Part shown: piece after piece, positions 42,071 through 53,249 of the stretch
How the letters are laid out: each line of letters opens with the position of its first letter
Position numbering within the stretch: position 1 is the stretch's first letter
Source of the DNA: Gracilariopsis chorda
Taxonomy: Eukaryota > Rhodophyta > Florideophyceae > Gracilariales > Gracilariaceae
NCBI GenBank assembly: GCA_003194525.1
Contig: NBIV01000129.1
Coordinates: forward strand, 124,001 to 188,000
Direction: 5' to 3'
DNA: 64,000 bases
Translations under genes and position numbers: made by a program
Notes under the pieces: generated by a model
Seen by the model: the letters and a program-made list of their open reading frames with translations, nothing else
Told to the model about the DNA's origin: nothing
Databases searched by the model: none

Positions 42071-43580
42071 ATGGTTGGCGTCGGAGGTTTAGCCGCACTC
42101 ATCAACGTTGCAATTCTGCTGGTTGTCGCAGTTGCTGATCGCGCTATAGAGCTTATCGTGCGAAACTTCGCCACCTCCCGTCTTCTATCCCATGGAAAAG
42201 TCCCTGTCGTTCATGATAGTGATACTTGGCTCCCGTTCCTTCCGCGTTCCGTTGTAAAATACCGCAGGCATCCAGGTAGGTTTGACTCAGCCACGATGTT
42301 TCGCGTTTACCTCCGTACAACTGGATCTCTGACTTTCGTGTTTTTGCGTGTTTGTTTCGCCAGCTATACTTTGTACCGTCTTGTGCACAGTCCTTCTCAT
42401 CACATCTGAGCTTGTCACTGAGCTCGGTGTGGATGTTTCCAACACCTGTTCACCAGAGCTTCACCGAGGAGCAGTTATTGCAAAGGGGCCAACTTCCGAG
42501 AACTTTACGGACATCGAACTTAGCGGTACATGCTTCCTACTAAGAAGCATGGAGTTCGCAGAGGGGAGTCTTAAGTGCTTGCGAGCTGGAATTCCTCGAA
42601 AATTAACTGGAAATGAGTGCTTGAAGTGCGCACATGAAGATTCTGAGATCATCAGCGGCTGTGATGTGCAGTACAAGCGGAAGTTTCTCCCTGAACAAGT
42701 TGAGATAGAAGTGAACTCTACAGACGGGACTTTTAAGACACTTACAACTCTGTTCAAAGAAACCTCAAGCGGCGCAGTGTATGACGGTAAAGGCGACCTG
42801 ACTTTCAACGGTGATACGTTTTCTACTTTCATGATACATTACTCAGAGGAAGGGCCCTTGCTGTACTTTGAGTATAACGACCAGGACCATATAAGACATT
42901 TAAAAGACATAGCGAATGCGCAAAAAGGAGAACCAGCACGAGAGCGTACAAAGGGCAATGTTCACATGTCCGAAATCAACTGCAAGACCAACGTGCTCAC
43001 GAACGAAGTTTTTGCACGTTTTGTCAGAATGTATCGCACTGTGCAACTTGAGAATCCCATCTTTCCTGCCAAGTTTAACGATACGGCTGATCTCTACGAA
43101 CCTCTCACCCCGGACTCGCTTTATCGCGCGGTTCTTGCGGCAAAAGTGATTGACGACAAACATACGCCTGATGCTACTTACTACGTCTACACATCGTGCG
43201 GAAAGTACAACTGGAATTTCATGCTTCCTATGCTTGTGTGTCTCGGAGTTATACTAATTCTAGGACTGGTATCATGCATGATTGGCGAAAGAATGGGGGA
43301 GACTTACATACCATTCAATTCAAGAACTTGGTACGAACATGCGCAGGACCTTGACGATCCATTAACGCCATACGTGGGGGCTCCGACGGAGTCCAGGAAA
43401 CCAAAAGGGTATTTCGCCAATCTGTTTGATGAAATACAGCTTGTCGAAGAGGGCGAAGGGCAGCGGCCAAGACGTAGATTTGTTCTGTCATCGAAGTCCC
43501 CAACACCCTGCTCAAACCAAGAGATCACAGAAATCCAGGACTCCATGTCTTCTATTGCGTACGACAACGTCTATGCTTGA
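42071..43580 (+). CDS. Three-membrane-segment protein, paralogue 2, two exons
   Basis: Paralogue of the gene at 35104. Join 42071-42275 and 42364-43580, 473 residues. Exon 1 is 205 nt in both genes; 48 of its 68 whole codons encode the same residue. The 88-bp intron starts GTAGGT and ends CGCCAG, at the same phase. Parts match in order: segment 1 (GLAALINVAILLVVAV); DRAIELIVRNFA; HDSDTWLPFLPRSVVKY; segment 2 ending SELVTELGVDVSNTC; an ectodomain with NECLKC and ISGC cysteines; then TSCGKYN, segment 3 (MLPMLVCLGVILILGLVSCMI) and a cytosolic-type tail. The ectodomain and tail have diverged far more than exon 1. The start ATG aligns with that of paralogue 1; a second ATG in frame two codons upstream is absent. 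Function is unknown. Confidence 0.75.
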
Positions 43581-43800
43581 CCTGTCACAAAAGAACTCCA
43601 GGTGAAACAACAAGAGAGCTCCCAAGCTGCGGAATACTGGTTATGAGTACTAATTAGCAGCGATTACGTATCGCGAAGTCAAATGCTACGATGTTCCCAG
43701 ACCATGACTAGGTTGACGCAGTTTCTAACTCATCACATGAAACACTGCACATTAAGAACATACCGATAGATATTTTTCTTGTGTAACTTTTAGAGGCTAG

Positions 43801-46634
43801 CTAGTGTCTATCTGACCAGCGACCTCATATGAGGTCAATTTTAATTACTCTAGAACTTTATCAAAGCCTTAAAACTTTTCCAAAAACTTTTTCGCTTAGA
43901 TCTTCTCATCATGTATTCTACGCCGGCAGCGCTGAACCATGTCCACAGCACATCACCAACAGTCGTAGCTGTCGAATCAGGCAGTATCGTCAACAACATT
44001 TGTACACAATGGCCTTGTCCACAGATCTTCGCAGAACTGTTGGAACAACTATCAACAGCCGTGCTCGTTTGGTTACAAATTACGCTGAATTAAAACGTTA
44101 CTATGGATCTCTATGGAAATAAACAACTGTACAAGGTTCCGTACTCAATGTTGACATTCGAAAGGTCAACAATCAAAATTTTACTTTTCTGTCAGTGACG
44201 TTTAGTCTACCGAACCTAGAAGAAGAAGTCACCTTACCTCTATCTAGGGTCAAACTAGGTACTAGTGTTCAAAAAGCCGTGAACGCTGCAGAAAAACCTG
44301 TTACCTAGTTTCAACCGATTAATACGAAGAATATCGAGAAAGATGCTCTTTTGAAACCATCTCAAATGCAAGGTTTGCAGCCGCAAAGAAGCGTATTAAG
44401 CGAAAATCCACCTGTCCAATCAACTGTGATTCATGGTCGTGTGTGGGAAACCTGTACGACGTTGGGTCCTCTGAATTTTTGTATGAAAATGCATCAGTGG
44501 AAATTGGTTGGCCTAGCCAGAGATTTTATCTAACCGCGTCACATTTTTCCGAACATGATTGCGTAAGATTTCTTCCGTTCGATGTTCCCTATGCAGCATT
44601 CGCAGTTCATAGTAAACAGAACGAATGTTCGGTTAGAAAGCAAAGACGTTCGGAGGACTTCAGGGAGAGAACTGCTCAAAATCTTTGGAAGTCTTATCGT
44701 CATGAATCGCATTGAGTTCTCAAACAGACGGGATCTTTGGAGCCTCGAGCCTTTTTCTAAGTTTATTCTTCACCCAAATATTGGTCTTGCTATGGCAAGG
44801 CACAGATTTGAAATTCTTAGAAGTGTAATATGCGTCAGCGGAAATGGTGTGACTGAAGAGCAGGGAACTGCGCGTTAATACTTCGTAGCAGATTTTGTGA
44901 AGGCAATGAATGACCGTCGCCAGTCTTTTATCACGCCATCACATGCCTCACGTGTTGACTAAGGATTGTCACGATAGTAAGGATTAGGTGGCAAATGGAT
45001 TGATATCTGGCTTCCACACTATAAGGCATTAGATAAAAAGCCGGAAAATGGTCTTGAAATGAGGGCCGTATGTTGTGCACGAATTGGCATAATGCTAAAT
45101 ATTGGGCTCAATATGGGTGCAAATATTCCGGAACAAGTTTTTGATTCTGATAACGGCCATGGAATGGCAGTCTTAATTCGCTTAGTGCAACCATGGTTTG
45201 GATCAGGAATTTTGGTGTGTGCAGATCCTTCTTTTGCGTCTGTCAGTACGGCGAAAGCATTACTGGAGAAAGGTTTAAGGTTTACTGGAGTTGTCAAAAA
45301 TGCTACTCGTGAATATCCGAGGACATATCTCTCCGAAACTACTCTATCGGACAGGGGAGATTTTGTATCTATGCTATCAAAAGGAAACATTATCAATAAT
45401 GATATAATGGCTATAATGTGGATGGACAGAAAAAGAAGGTACTTCGTGTCAACCTCTGGCACGCTTAATCCTGGTTCTCCTATTATTCGAGAAAGGTGGA
45501 GACGGGAGGGAAATATTTCCAAGAAAGTGGAAATGAAGGTCGCAATTCCCGAGTTGTGTGAAGAGTATTACAAAAACTATTCAATGGTCAATCGCCATAA
45601 CAGGTGCAGACAAGATGATCTGAATCTGGAGAAGAAAATTGAAGTGAAAGAGTGGTCATTTCGAGTGAACTGCTCTCTTTTATCGATTTGTATTGTGGAC
45701 GCCTGGAAGTTGTACAAAGTCCCAAATGGAACCAGAAACGTGAAGAGTCGGCACCACTTCTATTTCCAATTGGCTGATGAACTAATTGAGAATACATGGG
45801 ATACGACAGGTCTAATGAATAGAGATGAGCGAGAAAGTGAAAATAATCATGAGAAGCCAATGTTAGCAGGCACTGGCTTGCATTTAATGCAAACGAATAG
45901 ACGGAGAAGAAACAAGGATGGCAAGATTACAAAAGCTTTATATCAAGGAAGATGCAATTTTTGCAAAGGTAATACAAAGTCCAAGTTTTTATGTTCTGGG
46001 TGCTAGATCAGAAAGGAAAAAGAATTGTTTTTATGTCACACTGGTACAAATAGAGATTGTTTTATGAAACACATTGAATAGTATCACGGTATAATGAAGT
46101 TCACAAGCTAATACAGATGTAAACAACCTTGTCAACCTTCGTTTTTTATAATAAAAATCTATTTTTGACTTCAAAAGTTTACAATAGGTTCATTTTACCT
46201 TTAGCCCCCTACTAATTCAATCCGCGTTACTTAGACTTGCTAGAAACTTTAAACTCTATGATGAAACTGCCCGTTTAACAGATGTCACCGTACTCTTTCT
46301 GCTGTTCAAGTGGGTCTTTAAAACGTTCTGAGAGTTTAAATATATTTAGAATAAGTCGAGCTGCCGAAGGAGTTTTGGAGTTTAATTAAACCCAGCGAGG
46401 TTCAAACTCATGTTTTGTTGCTTACATGTGCCCTGACGACCACTGAGCTGCTGTTATGGCTCAGTGGTCGTCTTCTACAACTACTTATAGTTGAAAGACC
46501 ACCCGGATGGCCATTTTTCAAGTTCAAATTTGGAAATTGAGGGGCTACGCGGATCAGATTTCATTTTTTTTAAATTTTGAGTGCCGGTGCGCTGATCTCA
46601 TATGAGGTCAGCGCACCGGTCCGATAGACACTAG
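43801..46634 (+). mobile_element. Decayed piggyBac-type DNA transposon
   Basis: Both ends are visible. The left end reads CTAGTGTCTATCTGACC and the reverse complement of the right end reads CTAGTGTCTATCGGACC. Each end is followed inward by a palindrome: GACCTCATATGAGGTC at 43821-43836, and a 36-bp one-mismatch palindrome at 46585-46620. The transposase inside is on the same strand. The expected TTAA target duplication is not seen; instead CTAG lies at both outer edges, either as the duplication or as part of the inverted repeat. Confidence 0.75.
44600..46006 (+). pseudogene. piggyBac transposase, broken
   Basis: DDE-type transposase in pieces. The N-terminal part near 44670-44860 reads ELLKIFGSLIVMNRIEFSNR, then ARHRFEILRSV, typical of piggyBac. 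The catalytic core lies at 45059-46006: LVCADPSFASVSTAKALLEK, then GLRFTGVVKNATREYPRTYLS, with aspartates at the positions expected. The end carries a cysteine-rich zinc-binding motif (GRCNFCKGN, then FLCSGC). Stop codons separate the two parts near 44876 and 44960, so no full-length protein can be made. Confidence 0.85.
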
Positions 46635-46693
46635 TGTCTATTTGATATTGACCTCATGCAATCCGCGAAACAACACAAGTACACTTCGCACTC
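46635..46693. mobile_element. Short remnant of a second piggyBac-like end
   Basis: Directly after the right end of the piggyBac copy, TGTCTATTTGATATTGACCTCAT resembles the left end again (inverted repeat, then half of the GACCTCAT palindrome). About 60 bp remain before the Harbinger element begins. It may be the site into which later elements inserted. Confidence 0.4.
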
Positions 46694-46910
46694 TTAGGCC
46701 CGTTCTATGACTTTATTTACGTGCAAACGAGAAACTCAAAACCCCCTTGTAGCCAGTATAATGTTGACATGTTGCAAACTGCTGTTTCCGCTTTTTGTTT
46801 CCGTCTGACGCCCAGAAGTTTCCGCAGTCACGATAACGCGGTCAAGACTCATCAGCATACTCTTTCTTGTTGCGTAAGCTCGTACGAATCAATTTCCTGC
46901 TCTAAACAAT

Positions 46911-48226
46911 GGAAGAAAACGTAGCTCAAGCAGTAAGCTCAAACGCATCAGACAAAGATCTTATGCAGCTACCGCTTCCTTTACCGCCTCTAGCGCAGTG
47001 CAGCGGCTCACAAGATGAAGTCAAAAACGTCATTCAGACAGTACCAACAACAATTTAGGAGGCTCAGAATATGATTAATGCTGCTAAACTTGACAACCAC
47101 AAATGAAAAAAAGCTATCAAACACCTAAAGATTGTTGGAGCTCAAAACGCTCGCCTTGCAACGAAACAAATACTAGTTGCACAAAAAAATGGTTCAAAGG
47201 CAATACGTATTCTAACGGTTCAGAGTCGCCACGAGATTTGAAATTGTGAAGTAGCAGCAACCACAGTGATAATTCTTAAAACCAAAGATGGTAGTGAACA
47301 GATTCATTATGTGCGAGGAGATATACCAATTATTACAAATGGAGAGGTTGCTGTCGGAACTTCGAACGACGATTGAAATGAGCAGAGTACAGTTTCTGAA
47401 GAACTAAGACCAGCTTTCAAGGCCATAGAGTACTTTCGTCTAGTACATGTGCTGGCAGATGCTTGTATGACTGCCACAAAGCAGCTTTTAATGCACTGCA
47501 TGTCCAGGTAAGAGCTTGAAAAAACAACAAGAAGATCCATGGTCTACATCTATCGCGTCTCTTTTCAATGACGACAGATTCAAACCAGCTCGAAATAATG
47601 TTTTGGCTGGAGGAGTTACTAAAGATGAAATCAGTGCGATTGATTCAGCCTATCGCCCACATTTACGTGACGGTAGGGTGTTGAAGCTAAAGCTTTGGTA
47701 GTTTGAAAGCCTCTATGGCACTTTTGTATCACGGTTTGAGGCATCGGGTCAGGGTGATCCTGAAGCATTTGCACACTTTGCTGACGGGAAAACTTTTATT
47801 ATGTATGCATACTGATTCCTACATCTGAATGCTTTTTTAAGATCGTTGGCCACACGGGCTTTGAATTCAGACATTCAAAAAGAAGAGGGTGTTGGCAACG
47901 GTGTTTCTCCGTATGAGTTTGGCAGACGACAAATTTTGAGCCAGGAAGAGAAGCCACGTCAGGGAAACTCGCGAGAAAGTAAGCTTGTGGGAGTTGAAAG
48001 TCTCATTTCCGCTCTAAATGAGGATGGAGAAAAAAATGATAGCGAATCAAAGCAATCAGAGAAGAAAAAGCGTTTCTTCGAGGAAATGGAGGCAGCCTCA
48101 CGGGCTATGCAATCGAAACTGCAAGCGTTGAATAATGCAAAGCAAATGAAGGTGAAAGCGAGCACGGAGGAGAAGATTAACCAGCTCCAGGGTATAATAC
48201 AGAAACTTTTGAGTCCGCTTGCTTAA
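46911..48226 (+). pseudogene. Harbinger ORF1-like accessory protein, broken
   Basis: Starts MEENVAQAV at 46911 but meets a stop at 47056 and others later. The parts at 47516-47701 (GGVTKDEISAIDSAYRPHLRDG) and 47846-48226 (EGVGNGVSPYEFGRRQ, ending in a basic helix KKKRFFEEMEAASRAMQSK) align with 52115-53200 in element 2. PIF/Harbinger elements usually pair the transposase with such a DNA-binding accessory protein. Confidence 0.7.
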
Positions 48227-48239
48227 GCGGAGGCCACTA

Positions 48240-49987
48240 TGTAAAACCTGCATACACCATGCTTGAAAGAGAGTGCCACACCGGTGTAATAGCACATCGA
48301 AATGCTTAAAACCAGCAACGGCGAAGTAGAAGATCCTTCCGGGCAAGTACCTAATCACAACTTGAAGCTCAATGCTCTTGCTTGTGTCCACTACACCATG
48401 CAAATGCAGTGGAATTTCAGAGACAGCTTTCTCATCTGACGCGATTTCTTGAACGTTAATAGGCGAAGCAAATCCAAAAGCAAACATGCTCTGGTTCTTC
48501 CGAAGCCCGAAATCATTCATAGGCATCCGATTCTGATTCTGCAATTCTAGCACGTGAGCTCGCGACATCTTGTTTTCTTTTCGAACAGTAGAATGAACAA
48601 GGACGTCACCAATATAGCCGCGAGTAACAACCCCTGGCGTACAAGCCACCCAAAGATGTTTGCCGCACTCCGCCGAATCGTGTTCAGTAACGGCGTTATA
48701 TCCAGGTACGTTGAAATCAAGTAATGCTGCGACGTACGGTTCACAGAGGTCGTCGTGCCACAACAGTACAATGCAGAATACGGATAAGTCCAGCAACAAC
48801 GTCGCACAACACAATATTATGTTGGATGTCTTTGCTATTCTCCCAACTGTCATTAAGTAGTTGAGCTCCTGCCCACATAGTTGCTTCGCTTTCGCTCGAA
48901 GGCTTACCAGCATCTCACCGTCATAACAAGCTGGAGGAGGCGGGAGCTGAGACCCAAACGCCCTTTCGGCGCCAGAATCCATAAATTTAGTCTTCACTTC
49001 TTCATAGTCTGTCACGTCGGAACCTGATTTCTCATCATCTAGCTTCATAGCCTTCGCTATTTTTATGAATTCAGAAGGCTTCCTCAAGTCTTCTTCTGAT
49101 GTCCCACGATTTCACGGAGTGTCAGCATCTTCTTTGAACACCTGCATGGCTCATCCCACACGATGCATGTAATTGGGGCAGAAGAAGTAGCGACCAGAGC
49201 ACCAGCCGGAGTGGCAGTCATGGCGGTAACGCGCGTTGACCCGTGTGCTATACGCAATTCGGCCTCACGTCCGATATGCAGTGGATGCAGCGGAGCAGGC
49301 TCGGGCATATAATCTGCATTGATCTCAGAACGCAGCAAGAAGCGTGACAGATGCGAGCGAACGGAAAACAAGAGCAACAAGACACTGGTCAGCGCAGTCA
49401 TACACCACGTTAGATTTGATCAAACTGCGCCTCTTTGCGTTTGATTATTGTCCTTCTCGTCCCAGATCTCTTCTTTCAGGGTTGCTTTCCATATACTCAG
49501 CAGAATAGTCAATATCGCCCCCACTCTCATCTGCTTCTGATGGCGCGAAGCAAGAATTCTTCTTAGATTTGCTGTGCTTACCCGATTTCTGCGCAGATTT
49601 GTACGGTGGATTGCAAATTGAGAATGTGACAGACAGAGAGATCCGTTCGAGCAATGCGACGACTGCCTCCAATAGGTCTTCGACAAGAAGACTTCGGGTG
49701 CATTCGGGGGGACAGAGAATGTAAAAATCTGTTTAAGCACATAGAAAGCTTGGCGACGCCTTGGTGCTTGAGATTTTTGACCGCGGCCGACTCGTCAGCT
49801 TGCTGTATATTCTCCACCGATGTCCAATGCGTGTTTGAAGAATACGAATGACATCAGACATCAACTTGGGCTCCGAACGTGCAACTGCGCCCTTCGTGGC
49901 GAGTATGATCCAGAAAAGAGCGCTCTTCGCTTCTGGAATCTCAATATTCCCTGAGAGACATTTGTATGGGAACCTGTTATTGTGCAC
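48240..49987 (-). other. Minus-strand frames of unknown origin inside Harbinger element 1
   Basis: Overlapping frames at 49733-49987, 49445-49672, 49084-49401 and 48098-49087 read in series on the minus strand. The frame at 49401 begins with a hydrophobic leader (ALTSVLLLLFSVRSHL) and includes a WD40-like phrase (TPAGALVATSSAPITCIVWD). The next contains one membrane segment (ILCCATLLLDLSVFCIVLLW) and a well-formed downstream region to about 48270. Neither is a known Harbinger protein and element 2 has no equivalent. They may be a captured, frame-shifted or intron-bearing host gene. Confidence 0.4.
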
Positions 49988-50055
49988 CTCAAGAACACCG
50001 ACTTTGTATGTTCTTCCTCTTCAGCCAGAAAGCGTAGCCAGAAAGTGGCTCAACC

Positions 50056-51205
50056 TCATCTTCTTCCAACGAGCCCTAGCGTATAGAGATGATGCGCAAG
50101 TTGATCTCTCAATTGGGAGCTTTCGCGAGCACGATTTCTAGCGCGCATGTTGTCTCTCTCAGTGTACAATCCGTCCTTGAAGTGCACAACAAGAGTACTA
50201 CTCATGTGATTATCCTCTTGATGAGGAATATTGTCGAGTAGATTTTCGTTCGAAGTATCAGTAAGAAAATTATGTGGCTTCCACGCCACAACAATAATGA
50301 GGATTGTTTGACGCAAAGAATATCGTATTTCACACCAAAAGATCCCAAAACGACATATGAGCATTCTAATAGCTTGCTCCACCACAGCACGAGTACTAGA
50401 GGTGTATGCATTGTAAGAATCTTTCTTACTTGTCAGATTACGCCCGAGATAGGGTTGGAGAACTTTTGATTCGTTTTGCATACGCGTCATCGGCTACAAC
50501 GGCAGCCCAAGAAGTCAAATCACTTTGGAGCAACAATCCGTAACTTTTTGTGTGTCTAAACGCTGTAGCATCATTTGTACCACCAGAGTGCCAGGCTGAG
50601 ATAAACGAATACTTTTAGTCGGGCTGTGCAGTTGCTTGTACACAAAGTGCATAAAAATTCTTTCTGTTCTAGTATTTCATAGGATCTGGAGCGTCTTTCA
50701 GAGAAGGTCCTCGAAGTTCTATTGCAATTCCGTCAAGAGCAGCAATTATGCCTGGGATAGGACTGTTTCTAAGAATTAGAAAAAGAGTTGCTTGTCCGTC
50801 ACATTCCTGTTCGGTTCGCGGGAATTTGATGTGAGGTAATGTAGAATCAAGAGCTTGCAATGTTTCCGAAAATATATTGTATACGGTTGAACACCCAATT
50901 CCGTACGGCCAAGATATGTCCAAATAACTGGCTCCTGCTAGGAACCATAGGGTAAAAAATAGCATTACTGATGAATGCAGTGACGCTGCGATGTTGGAAT
51001 TGTTCAGCTGACTTCGTCCAAATAAGAATTGTACACTTGAACGCAGCAACCTGATTTGAGATTCTGAGACCCGATAGAGTCGTTTGAACATATTTTGTGA
51101 CAAAGAGTCAGTATGAGCTCGACAGTCAAATACATCGCGTGGAAGCATGCACCGCAGTATTCGGTTGTTGCTATCCGTCATTTCAGAATGTATTACGGCG
51201 CACAC
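50056..51205 (-). pseudogene. Harbinger DDE transposase (element 1), broken
   Basis: Reads on the minus strand. Recognition-domain sequence is followed by IIAALDGIAIEL (first catalytic D), then in-frame stops at about 50667 and 50613, then SGGTNDATAF (second D) and AAVVADDAYA. A frame change near 50490 leads into AVVEQAIRMLICRF (catalytic E). All three acids are visible, but stops and the frame change prevent expression. Confidence 0.88.
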
Positions 51206-52114
51206 AATACGAAAAGCATACAGAGCTAGTCTTCTTTTTCTTCAGCATCGTTTTGAACGCTTTTGAACCACTTTGCGTGCAAGTAGCGTGACGAATATCG
51301 TAGTAGTCTGTGACAGAATGAGTCGTTTCATGCTATGGGATCAGAGGTGTGCATATTCTTGGACGTGGGATGAATATGTCGTTCCAGATGTGTCCTTGTG
51401 GTCCCCGTAAAGTGGAAAACTGAAACTAAATCGAAAATTTGTCAATTCAGAGTTAACGATTAACAGATTAATAAAGCCATAGAACGGGCCTTATGGCCGT
51501 TCTATTACTTTATTTTTTTGGAAACGGTGAACGCAAAATCTGACAAAGTCCAGTAAAACGCGAGCTCGTTGCGAAACGCAGAAGTTAAATATCGTTCACG
51601 TCTGCAGTGAGTGTGATGGTCGTTCTACGAGTTGATGTAACTGATAAGCAGAAACAGGAAAGTTTGTAATGCACAATACGAAGCATCTACGTTTCACAGA
51701 TTGATTTCAAAATCTTCATCTGGTCGGCACTCCCCAGATTTCCGCCGACAAGAAAAAAACTACCAATACATTGCATATATCTCCAACCGAAAGAAGACCA
51801 TTTGTTCCCTTCCAGTTCATTCTACATTAATGTATGGTTCCGAAGCGCCATTTCAGGAGTCCAATTTTCGTTCCCAGTCCGGGCAAAATTAAGAAAATGT
51901 TTCTGATCACAGCCGGGGTTACTGTACAAATCAACCCCCGGAATCCGAAGCACATTTTGTCGTCAACTTCAATGATCTTCCTGCAACTGCTGATCAAGCT
52001 TGTCGAATGCTTGTAGATGTACGCTTTGACAACAATCAATGCAAGTAACTGCTTAAATCCCTATAAATTCTTGGGGCTCGCGCCGCAAACGTTGTAACGA
52101 AACGAAGGGTCATA

Positions 52115-53200
52115 GTGCAGAAAATAGTCCAAAAAGAACTCACACTGAAACATTTGCACGATTTCATAGCTCCGCAATCAAAACATAACCCACCTCTTAT
52201 TGAACTGCATCCACTTCCGTCGACCAAAGTCAGATTACAACGTGCAGAGGACAAATCGGAGATTATAGATTGGGTACGTGGCGATGCACCGAAAGCTGTG
52301 GATGGAAAAATTATGATTAATAGCTCAAAGGTAAGTGAACTGAAGCAGACCATGACCGCATCTGTAGATGGTAGACGTCCAGAGTTCCAATTGAGTGAAC
52401 TCGGCAGAATACTACAGGTTCTTGCTGACACCAGAATGACAGCAACCCGACAAAATTTAATGGAGTGTTATGATCGAGAGCAGCTAGATCAAGAAATAGC
52501 CGATCCATCGACAGAACAAGTAGCACCTCTTTTCAACGACTTGGAGTTCAAAACCAGAGACAAATGCAGTGCTAGGAAAGGTTGTCACACTGAGTGATAT
52601 TTGCATGATTAGTCCGGCTCTGAGACCTCATGTTGGAGATAATGATTTGTTGAAAAGGAAGTTTGGGGAATTTAAAAGTCTACAGGGAACTTGTCTCTCT
52701 CACTATGAAGCTTCTGGTCAGGTGATCTGGAAGGCTTTGCAACGCCTTGCGACGGGAAGACTTATATTAGGTATGCCTTTTTTTCTAAAACCACACCTAA
52801 TTCTTCAGCCACTGCCGACAAGGGCATTGAATAGAGAGGCACAAAGTAAGGAAGGAGTTGGAAGTGGCATTGGTGGATATGGCTTTGGAGGTCCGGAGCT
52901 CCCAGCGCGCAACAAAATAACGAAGCCAAACAGTCAAGAAGTTAGTTTGATGGGAGTGAACCGCCTTGTGGCCACACTGTGGCCTCCTGATTATGTTGTT
53001 CTAAAAGAGCTCCAGATTGTAGAGAGGGATAAAATGAGATTTGAGGCTCTCGAATACGAAGCGCGTTCCACGTGCTCTACTCTGAATGCAATTTCCAAGA
53101 CGAAAGAAATGCTCCAACAGGCATCGAATGTTGAAGAGAAAGCGGGTTTCCAAAGAATGCTGGAGAAATTAATAAGTAACCTCGGTTCTAAAGAGTATTT
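52115..53200 (+). pseudogene. Harbinger ORF1-like accessory protein (element 2), broken
   Basis: Frames 52115-52597 and 52569-53200 align with the ORF1 pieces of element 1: VLADTRMTATRQNLMECYDR here against VLADACMTATKQLLMHC there, and EGVGSGIGGYGFGG against EGVGNGVSPYEFGR. A frame change near 52580 breaks it. Confidence 0.7.
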
Positions 53201-53249
53201 TTATGATCTGCGTGTATATGGTTTAAGCACGCTTGAGTACTGTTCCGTA

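Larger units (their letters stand above)
46697..51490. mobile_element. PIF/Harbinger element 1, 4.8 kb
   Basis: Terminal inverted repeats: GGCCCGTTCTATGACTTTA at the left and the complement of TAAAGCCATAGAACGGGCC at the right, one mismatch in 19. The element is flanked by TTA at 46694-46696 and 51491-51493, the 3-bp duplication typical of this superfamily. Contents: an accessory ORF1 on the plus strand, unexplained minus-strand frames in the middle, and a DDE transposase on the minus strand. Both element genes carry stops. Confidence 0.88.

Noticed and set aside
49733-49987. Adaptor-complex beta-subunit similarity (IEIPEAKSALFWI)
   Set aside because: Only a single short phrase resembles AP-3 beta; the rest does not follow, so no family name is given.
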